DNA from: Lactuca virosa
Lineage: Eukaryota > Streptophyta > Magnoliopsida > Asterales > Asteraceae
NCBI GenBank assembly: GCA_928212115.1
Contig: CAKMRJ010005523.1
Coordinates: forward strand, 143,760,064-143,824,063
Direction of reading: 5' to 3'
Length of the DNA: 64,000 bases
Under the pieces are notes generated by a model. The model made no database searches, was not told the DNA's origin, and saw only the letters and a program-made list of their open reading frames with translations. This document shows positions 56,201 to 64,000 of the stretch, piece by piece; position 1 is the stretch's first letter; every line of letters starts with the position of its first letter. Both the position numbers and the translations under genes were made by a program.

Positions 56201-57049
56201 GATTCCTCTTCTTAGACATGCAAATGCACTAAGACTCACTTAGAGGACCAATTGGGAAATAGTTCTTAATCATTAAGACCTATCATAAAACACAATAAAA
56301 GGTACTCTCCCTTCTTCTTAGAATAGAGAAACTTTTATCTTTCTGCCTACTTGATTCTTCTTATTCGTTCTGTTATTGATTGAAACTCTTTCAATCAATT
56401 CAGAATTATGGTTAATCTTATAAGTATAACCATATTTACCAAACTTGAGTAAATCATGACGGATATCTTTATCACTCTTGTGGTGGACTTGATCAAAGCA
56501 CAACCTAGTGTACTTGATCTCCCAGTCCTTCTCTTGACACTTTGTCAAAATAGTCTAATTTCCAAATATGAAGTTTCTCATTCATCACGCAACCTAGTTG
56601 TATGATTCCAAGTTTCTGTCCAATTGAAACTTGGGCGATGAGAATCTTCCCTTATTTGGCAAATTCTCGACATTTCCACAAATAACATAATTAAGAATCA
56701 AATCCATTATTGCTAATAATAGAAACAATTAAACATCAATTTTTTCATACACACCATTGCAAGGATAAATAAATAAGACAAAATCAAAATTTATTTTATT
56801 GCGGAAAAATTTGTCCTTACAATGCAATTCAACTGAAAAACTACGCTATTTCATATTTCTTATCATTCTATCCTAACTCTAGATTAGCAGCTCAAAAATC
56901 TGATCTTTGAATCCATGCGATTGAAATCCATTTCTTCATGATCACATTCAACACGCTTCTTCCTTAAGCTTCCTCTCTTTTCTTCGATACTGCAAAACAT
57001 CAAAATGTAATCTTATCACATCATGTATCAAGAATCAAAGAATAGGAAC
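53231..57049 (-). pseudogene. pol: Decayed copia pol region, copy 2
   Basis: No long frame. Landmarks are GKYGYTYKINHNSELIE (about 56450-56400), matching the start of the integrase core, and QYASGIGSIAYAIIF (about 54770-54728), matching the segment after the reverse transcriptase. Spacing is about 1.7 kb, as in copy 1. Two copies of the GATTACGGCATCCC word with a CGAATTGTGAG partner occur near 54870 and 55390. Active-site YVDD and the integrase catalytic triad could not be found. Confidence 0.7.
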
Positions 57050-57724
57050 TTACAGAGTTAGATAATGGATTTTACCTGAAGTAGAGCCATATTCCTTGAC
57101 TCTCCCATCTCTTAAATCTCTCAGGTAGTTTGGGCAGCTTCGTCTCCAATGCCCCTTCTCTAGGCAATAAAAGCAAATGGAATCCTTTGGCACAACACAT
57201 GGGACAATCTCATGCTTAGTCCTTTCTGGACTTCCAATGTTTCCAGTGTCCATTGAAGTTTGGGAGTTTGATTCACCAGACAAATTTGCTTGACCAGCAC
57301 GCCGAATCATTGCTGATTCAGCAGCTATAAGCAAATAGGTGAGATCAATGAGGGTCACGTCGTGTTCCATCATATAGTACTCTCTTATGAACTCACTATA
57401 TGATTCGGGAAGTGACTGAAGAACCCAGTCAACAGCCAACTCACCTGAAATCTTGACACCCAACATACTTAACCTGTCAATGTGTGACTTCATCTCTAAG
57501 ACGTGTGCACACACAGGTTTCTCATCTTCGTGTTTACTTGCCAAAAGGGCTTAAGTGAGCTTGAACTTTTCAAGCCTTCGAACTTGTGGGTTAGGGAGAA
57601 CAATTGGAGGAGGTGGAGGAAGTGAAGCATGATCTCTTGTTCCTCGATCATATCATGGAACGTCATCTTCATTTGGAAAGCTTGTTCCATGGGATTTGGG
57701 AAGACCATTGTAAGATTCATACAT
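57050..57724 (-). pseudogene. gag: Copia gag (UBN2 type), copy 2
   Basis: The start MYESYNGLPKSHG (57724) leads to two in-frame stops, TGA where CGA and TAA where CAA would fit, both C-to-T. From 57544 it is open for 164 codons: VCAHVLEMKSHIDRLSMLG, VDWVLQSLPESYSEF, HDVTLIDLTYLLIAAESAM, and an intact zinc knuckle C-x2-C-x4-H-x4-C (CFYCLEKGHWRRSC). The particle protein is therefore preserved except for two point changes, in contrast to pol. Confidence 0.85.
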
Positions 57725-59316
57725 CTACAAAACGGGAGAAAATTCAAGTTAGTTGATAAGAGTCCTTGATGTAACACCCAAATGAAACATCAAGGCTAGG
57801 ACCCAACACAATATTCTACAACCTAGAAGAGGGATGTCGTAATCTAGTTGCAGAATATTTGAAGGTAGGTAAATGACCATTTACCAATTCCCACCATGAA
57901 AAACAAAAATGAAGTTTAAGTTTTAAATGAATTGAAACTCCTAGGTCTTTTGAGATTCATTGAACTTTTCAATGGCATGTTTAATCTCGATTATGCCCTT
58001 CAAATTTGCGACTGGGATGCCGAGGATCACAAACAAGGTGTGAATAACCATGCGAACCTACGCGGTGCACTCAATACTACTACCACCTAATCAATGTGCC
58101 GGTTAACCACACACGCTCCATTGATCTATGATAAACATCGAGCCACCCTTCACTACCAATGTCAACCCCAAATTAGTGTGCCGGTTAACCATACACGCTC
58201 CACTAACGTTTGACAAGGGTACGAAGTGTAATTCCATGGATTAGCATACAATTTCACATTTTGCCTAAAGTAACTAGAATTTTGGGAATTTGTAAAAGCA
58301 TGTAGTTACTTTGTACTTCATTATACTTATAATGGAATGTTTCGTCCTATCTTACCCGTTCGGCTAACGACCCTCCACCAGTCAAGAGTGTGGTGGGTAA
58401 GAGTGGATACCCATTCAATCGCCATTTTATAGGCAATTTCCTTAAACACCCCTTATAGACCAGCTTCGTGAATGAGGCCTACTAACGGTAAGACTGACTG
58501 TTTACTCATACATATATAATATTAGACTTTTAATGTCATATATACATAGTATAGGGTGTATTTTAAACTTTTAAAATACTAGGTGGTCTAATTTAATTAA
58601 TTATACATTTAATTTAATTAAATGTAAACCAAAATTTTATGGAATTATTAACTCTCTTTTAATTATACACTTTAATTAACTAATAAAACCATAAGGGTGT
58701 AATTTGAACATTTTTCAAAAATACGAGGGTTTTAGAATTTAACATTTCAAAATTAAACTTTTAATCAACTTTTAAATTCCAAAACTTGAGGGCAAGTTTT
58801 GAACTTTTCAAAACATTAGGGTTTAAAATTTAAATCTTTCAAAATTAAACTTTTAATCAAAAATTTTAAATTCCAAAACTTGAGGGCAAGTTTTGAAACT
58901 TTTCAAAACATTAGGGTTTAACTATTCAAATTTCAAAAACAAAACTTTTAAGTTCAAATTTAAACTATAAAACCTAAAGGGGAAAATTGAAACTTTTTCA
59001 CAAGATAATTCAAATCTAAATTACAAATAATCAATCTTTATCTAATAAAACAAAAGATTATCTAAATTTTGACAATTATCTTCTATTTTGGCAAGGATAA
59101 TCTCCAAATATTGATAAAAATCGGATTTTATTAATAAAAAACGTTTTAGGCAATTATCCACAGCCAAAACAGGTCAAAATCCTGAAATCTGCTCCATTTG
59201 CGACTCTGACTCGTCGAGTTCACTATGGACTCGGCGAGTCCAGCCCCCAGAAACCAAAAATTTTCGATTTTAAGCATGAATAATCAACTATAGCATCAAA
59301 TACATCAAACAAACAG
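57725..59316 (-). other. Leader of copia copy 2
   Basis: The region between the primer site and gag is long (1.6 kb) and noncoding. It has two tandem repeats of about 75-110 bases with GGAGCGTGT...GGTTAACC (58090-58210) and TTTAAAATACT/AAACCCTAGTATTTT-type repeats (58560-58990). CTCG-N-CGAG palindromes are at 59208-59240. Copy 1 has the same features at 1080-1140, 1320-1580 and 1930-2050. Confidence 0.7.
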
Positions 59317-59334
59317 CCCTAGGCTCTGATACCA
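59317..59334 (-). other. Primer binding site, copia copy 2
   Basis: TGGTATCAGAGCCTAGGG on the minus strand, one base after the LTR, matches initiator tRNA-Met. Confidence 0.9.
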
Positions 59335-59335
59335 C

Positions 59336-60124
59336 TGATAGTTTTCGAGCAATACATCAATCCTATGGTGTACATGCAAACCCTAATAGCTTTGGATCTA
59401 GTTTGTCTAATGAACATGCAATTGAATATCCAAAGCTATAAACCCTAGATCTAATAAACTATAAGTGAAATTAGGGTTTAAATCTTACCTTTGATTGTTA
59501 TATAGCAATAACAATCAATCATTGGCTTCAGAAAGCTTAGTGCCTCAAGTGTTGCACCTCTAATGGAGTAACAAACACCACTAAGCAATTGGATGAAGGA
59601 GAGAAGGGAGGGGAGGCACCAAAAACGGCTGGAGACCCTAATCCAAGTGTTAGCCACGTTTTTGGTGCCCAAGGGTTCCTTATATACTTAGGCTATTAGG
59701 GTTATCCAACAAGGAAACCCTAATTTGACTGCTTAAGCCCTAAGCAGCCCATGGACCCTTTCTGGAACATGCCTTGGACGATTTCTAATGGGCTTCCCCA
59801 TAGAATTCGTCCAACCTATTATTCTAAGGTGATCCATAGCCCAATTGCAATTATCCTATAACTACAATTCAAGTCCCCTAAGTTTAATTAATCTCTTTTA
59901 GCCACAGAATTAATTCTTTATTAATTCTTGACTAATATTAATTAAACAATATGATTTCTCCTTTAATATATTATTCTCATAATATATTAATAAATCATAA
60001 TTAAACCTTTCTCTCCTTAATTCATCCTACATATTGCTACAGTAAAGGCAACCCAAAATGACCATGCTCATAATCGGGTCAAGTACATACCAAAATAGTT
60101 ATGGACTTAGACACTAATCCAATA
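59336..60124 (-). repeat. 5' LTR of copia copy 2
   Basis: It is 789 bp. It differs from the 3' LTR at scattered single sites, for example one in GTTTTCGAGC-A-ATAC and one at the outer end (TATTGG). Confidence 0.93.
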
Positions 60125-60129
60125 GCTCT

Positions 60130-61370
60130 TGCGTCTTGGAATAAACCAAGATGTCGTCAATGAAAACGATTACAGACCTATCCAACATCGGCCTACACAT
60201 GTAGTTCATGAGATCCATGAACGCGGCAGGAGCATTGGTGAGCCCAAAAGGCATCACCACGAACTCATAGTGACCATATCGTGTGCGAAAAGCAGTCTTT
60301 TGCACATCCTCCTCTCTGACCCTCATCTGATGATAACCTTAACGCAAGTCAATATTGGAGAACTAAGATGCTCCCTGTAGCTGGGCAAAGAGGTCATCAA
60401 TCCTCGGGAGTGGGTAACGGTTCTTCACCGTTACCTTATTCAGCTCCCGATAATCTATACATATCCGGTGCAGCCCGTCCTTCTTCTTCACAAATAAAAT
60501 CAGGGCTCCCCAGGGTGAACTGCTCGGTCTAATGAATCCCTTGTCTAACAGCTCCTACAGCTATGTAGACAACTCCTGCATCTCAGGAGGAGCCAACCGA
60601 TACGGTGCCTTGGCTATTGGAGCCGCACCAAGAACTAAGTCAATCTTGAACTCTACCTGCCTCTCTGGAGGTATCACAGGCAACTCCTCGGGGAATACGT
60701 CCGCGAACTCTCGTACTACTGGCACATCGCCCACCGTCGCCTTACCCGCCTCCCGGGTATCCATAACATAGGCGACATATCCTGCGCAACCCTGATGGAG
60801 GTAGCGCCTAGCCCTCACTGCTGAACATAAGGCTGGTCCTCGACGTGGCCTCTCGCCCTGAATCACCAGCTCTCCCCCACTTGGGGTCCTGATCCGCACC
60901 AACTGCTGCGCGCAGTCAATCACCACCCCATTGGGGATTAGCCAATCCATGCCTATAATAACCTTGTTCCCCCGCAAAGGTATGGGAACCAAGTCTACCA
61001 GGTAGCGCTCCTCGAACAATCTCAAAACACAATCTCTGAAAACCGCGGATGCTCGCACTGACCGGTCGTCTGCAATATCGACCTCTAGAGGGCAATCCAA
61101 CATGCCCGAGGACTCAGGGAACCTCTTGCTAAGCGCAAGAGAGACAAACGATCGGGTAGCACCCGAATCAAACAACACCTGAACTGGAATACCGTTCACA
61201 TGGAACGATCTCGTCACCACATCGGGTGCGGCGCGTGCCTCTTCAGCTGTCAACTGAAATGCTTGGCTCTGCACCACTGGAGCCTCTGCCTTGACCTTCC
61301 GGCCATCCGCAACTCGTGCTGTCGCTGGAGTCGGTGCCACCACTGGCGCTGCTGCTGATGTTGCTGACAA
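60130..61370 (-). pseudogene. pol: Chromovirus pol, first part: protease and reverse transcriptase
   Basis: The protease has VLFDSGATRSFVS and GNKVIIGMDWLIPNGVVIDC, fully conserved including the catalytic DSG. Then comes VREFADVFPEELPVIPPERQVEF, the usual linker to reverse transcriptase, with stops near 60560. WGALILFVKKKDG, HRICIDYRELNK, QKTAFRTRYGHYEFVVMPFG and the active site FIDDILVYSKTQE follow. Stops occur at about 60556, 60361 and 60342, the last within a Tyr/Gly-rich palm motif. The frame is then cut by the copia insertion and continues at 52431. Confidence 0.9.
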
Positions 61371-62424
61371 CCTAGGGCAGTTGGCCTTTTTATGGCCCCT
61401 CTGATTGCAATGGAAGCAAATCAGGTATGATGTCTGAATTGTGGGGGAGAGGGCAGTACAATCCCTGCCAAAGTGCCCCGTCTTGCCGCACTTATAACAG
61501 CCTGATCCCGACCCAGTGCGGCATACTCCCTCATGTGACCTACCGCATTTCCCGCAGCGGTCCCGGCCATGCTGGCCCTTCGACCTAGCGCGAATCCCTT
61601 GGGTTTATTCCCTGAAACCCCAACAACCTGTCATGTCTCTGCTTTCCTCTTCCTGAGGTGCTATAAATCAATCTCTCTCTCTCCCTTGCCCTGACAATCA
61701 TGGAATCCAGAGTCGGGCAAGCAGAATAGCTGACATGCTCCCTAATGTCAGCCCTCAACATATCATGATAGCGGGTCTTCCGCATCTCCTCATCCCCTGC
61801 GTATTGAGTTACCAACAAGGCCCTCTCCCGGAACTTGGCGGTGATCTCTGCCACAGTCTCAGTAGTCTGCCTCATATCAAGAAACTCTCTGGCCAGTTGC
61901 TGAAGCTCCACAGCCGGCGCAAACTCAGCCCTGAACCTGGTCACAAAATCTGATCAAGTCATAGCCTTAATGGATGGGGGCCTCAGTGAATCACCCACTA
62001 ACTCCCACCAATCTCTGGCTCGATCCCTCAAACAACCTGCAGCAAAGCAGACCTTCGACCCCTCCGGGCAGAAGCTCATCAACTGTGCAGACTCGATATC
62101 TGCAATCCATCTCCTGGCCACAATGGTGTCCTTCACCCCGTGAAATTCCGGCGCACCACTCCCCCGGAAGTCCTTGAAGGACAGAGTGCGCGTACCCGAC
62201 TGGCTGGACGCCACGTCACTCCTGAATGCTCGGAGGCGATCCTCCATCAGCTCAACAATCCCCTCCTTGATCGACCCGAAAATGATAGGGGTCGACTCAA
62301 GGATACCTCTAGTGATCTCAGAAGCGATGAACTCGCGTAAACCGTCATCAACCTGCTCGGATCCCGCACCCGAGCCCGACCCTGATCCTGATCCAGATCC
62401 TGCTCCATGTCGCGTAATCGCCAT
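61371..62424 (-). pseudogene. gag: Chromovirus gag
   Basis: The start is MAITRHGAGSGSG (62424); a frame upstream (MYDPDVYVF) is less likely because gag of this lineage begins near this basic-Gly stretch. Then come RTLSFKDFRGSGAPEFHG, ARRWIADIE, AAGCLRDRARDWWELVG, a TGA at about 61953 where Trp fits, FVTRFRAEFAPAVELQQLA, and RERALLVTQYAGDEEMRKTRY. After a frameshift near 61600 three zinc knuckles follow: CGKCGRSHEGVC, CYKCGKTGHFGRDC and CFHCNQRGHKKANC. Gag packages RNA through these. Two breaks make it a pseudogene. Confidence 0.88.
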
Positions 62425-63216
62425 ATTGAAAATAAACACATAAACGTCAGGATCATACATATCCTCGAGAGGCCTCGCACACTCTCCAAGTTTCCCGGTT
62501 CTATCTTAGCCTTCCTTGATTCGAGTACGGATCCTCTACTTCCAGTAGTACGGGCCCATAATACCTTCCACATCTATCCGTACTTTCCTCAAGAACTGCC
62601 TTGACTTCACCAAGTCCCTTTCTACTAATACAACTTCCCAACTAAGCTCATCCTAGGCTTTCCTAGGACACCCTCCGACCTACTCTCCGCCATCAGCTGC
62701 ACTAGGAGTCCCTACCACCTTTCCCTAACTAGCTTGCTAATACTGTTACATATTCGCCTACTAGTTAGTTAAAGCTAGCCAGAACCCTTATAGCACAAAG
62801 CAAGCAACATTCGTGCATTGAGTAACCAAATCATGCTTTCATACTTTTGACTAACAGCCCTAGCATACAGCTCAATAAGCTCATACAACAGGCATATAAG
62901 GCATCCTTCATAGATCCTTAGTTCTATTCTAGCATGCAGTTCTCAGAATCATATAACAGGCATACAAGGCATCTTCCTAGATCCTTAGCCCTAATCTAGC
63001 ATTCAGTTCTCATAATCATATCATATAACATAACGTAACAAGTATGGGTATCTTGGGGAAAACTTACTTGAGCTCGGCCGGTCACACGCATCACACACCT
63101 CGTTCTTTCTCAAAATTCTTTAACTTAGATTTTTAGAAAACTATTTTCTTGTAAAAATCCTTCAAGTCCTCGATTTGAGTCCAGACACCCCCGGAGGTGT
63201 GTCCGAATCCCTCAAA
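62425..63216 (-). other. Chromovirus leader with tandem duplication
   Basis: Noncoding region between primer site and gag. A unit of about 68 bp (GCATACAG...AACAGGCATACAAGGCATC...GATCCTTAG) is present two and a half times at 62870-63030. No gene. Confidence 0.7.
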
Positions 63217-63234
63217 CCAAGGCTTTGATACCAA
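63217..63234 (-). other. Primer binding site, tRNA-Met-like
   Basis: TGGTATCAAAGCCTTGG on the minus strand lies two bases after the LTR end. It differs by one base from the copia-type site and shares that base (AAAGC) with the nested Tekay element. Confidence 0.8.
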
Positions 63235-63236
63235 CT

Positions 63237-64000
63237 TGTAACATCCCAATTTTCAACGCAAAAAATTTCATTTTTAATTAAGTAACTTGTAAAATAGTTT
63301 ACCAAAAACATTGCCAATGTTATATCAATTTATAAAACCGTAACAACGTGTCTCAAAACCATATCATCAATAGTAATAAAAATCAGAGTACAATCCCAGA
63401 AAACTCAATGCGAAAATCATGTGTGTGTGTGTAATGCGCCGCTACACCGCCGACTCCTTCCCCTTAGACGAAGAGGTACATGAAACCAAAACTAAAAACA
63501 GTAAGCACAAAGCTTAGTGAGTTCCCCCATCATACCCATACCAAATAATGCATAATCCTTGGTATCTTTCAACCGGTAACTGTCAGGCATAACCGGGAGC
63601 TGGACTCCCCCTCGATATCTTTCAACCGGTAACTGGGAACTAACCTCCCCTTCGGTATCTTTCAACCGGTAACCGGGGACTATTTCACCCCTACTACTGC
63701 TAACACATATTAAGCATAATAATCATATCAAGCACATTAATCATATCAAGCACAGTAACCATATCACATATCAATCCTAGATAATTATCACAAAGACAAT
63801 CATATATCCAACACTCTCACTTGTGGGCCGACATTGTGGCAGTAGACCCACCCCTACGAGAAGGAAACTCACCTCGAAGTCGTGTAGTGTTTGCGCTGAT
63901 CTCGGTGTGGAAATCGACTCTCCCCGACTCCTCAATACCTACACGACAACTCTTCTAAGTTATCAACTCATACTCGTAACCCTTACAAGGGTCACTCAAT
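63237..64000 (-). repeat. 5' LTR of the chromovirus (partial)
   Basis: The last 764 bases of the LTR are inside the window. It is uninterrupted where the 3' copy carries the solo LTR, so it shows the original joint (ATATCAATTTATAAAAC). It has an extra unit in the ATCTTTCAACCGGTAAC minisatellite (63560-63690), and the acceptor-like CAG is changed to CAT near 63480. Confidence 0.9.

Larger units (their letters stand above)
52432..60124 (-). mobile_element. Copia LTR retrotransposon, copy 2, inserted in the chromovirus pol
   Basis: It is 7,693 bp, same family as 683-7888 but on the minus strand. It has LTRs at 60124-59336 and 53219-52432 (789 and 788 bp, nearly identical by eye), a tRNA-Met primer site (59334-59317), a gag pseudogene, a decayed pol and a polypurine tract (53230-53220). 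The outer terminal bases are intact except that the 5' LTR starts TATTGG rather than TGTTGG. The interior is about 6.1 kb as in copy 1. Confidence 0.95.
46173..64000 (-). mobile_element. Tekay chromovirus, minus strand, runs off the window
   Basis: Read on the minus strand: 5' LTR (from beyond 64000 to 63237), primer site, leader, gag, protease, reverse transcriptase (interrupted by a copia element at 52432-60124), RNase H, integrase, chromodomain, polypurine tract, and 3' LTR (50207-46173, itself interrupted by a solo LTR). Without the insertions the visible part is about 8.1 kb. Both LTR copies agree closely over the part visible here. The target duplication cannot be checked because the left end of the 5' LTR is outside the window. 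Confidence 0.93.

Overview
This is a plant nuclear window: a transposon-dense intergenic block around one ordinary host gene. Evidence for a eudicot, most likely an Asteraceae genome of the lettuce/chicory type (inference), is: LTR retrotransposons of the plant lineages Athila, Tekay (chromodomain gypsy) and copia with plant tRNA primer sites; Stowaway, hAT, Harbinger and Helitron remnants; and a spliced plastid-type histidine gene. No bacterial or organellar features are present.

Layout, left half (1-34,250). A copia element (683-7,888, plus strand, 5' LTR truncated) is followed by part of a Tekay-like LTR (7,889-8,928). Then comes a nest: an old LTR (8,929-9,278, resuming at 32,923) was hit by another LTR, now solo (9,279-10,629, resuming at 32,410-32,917, target duplication TGAAA). 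That LTR was hit by a 13.3-kb Athila element (10,630-32,404, target duplication CATAT). The Athila element was in turn hit by an 8.5-kb defective Tekay element (22,034-30,548, target duplication GAAAC). The duplications are perfect, so the order of events can be read directly.

Middle (34,250-46,172). Small DNA transposons lie here: a hAT with an 8-bp duplication, an inverted-repeat element, a foldback MITE containing a Helitron, a second Helitron on the other strand, a Stowaway MITE and a decayed PIF/Harbinger transposase. Next to them is the only intact host gene seen, on the minus strand: HISN2 (HisIE), the bifunctional enzyme for steps 2 and 3 of histidine synthesis. It has five coding exons that join in frame to 292 codons. 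An 820-bp foldback element sits in its second intron.

Right half (46,173-64,000). A minus-strand Tekay chromovirus runs off the window end. Its 3' LTR carries a 2-kb solo LTR of another family, and its reverse transcriptase is split by a minus-strand copia element of the same family as the one at the left edge.

The most notable signals are not genes. (1) Five different Tekay-type LTR families share one layout: TATA box, leader, a GGTGAGT donor, a family-specific minisatellite, a CACTAAGC branch-point-like hairpin, then a CAG acceptor. This looks like an intron built into the LTR. (2) Three different odd-centred CpG palindromes are arrayed in different elements, and one of them is shared by a copia leader and gypsy LTRs. 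(3) The copia family has two copies of similar structure whose pol is decayed although the LTRs of one copy are nearly identical, which implies mobilisation in trans.
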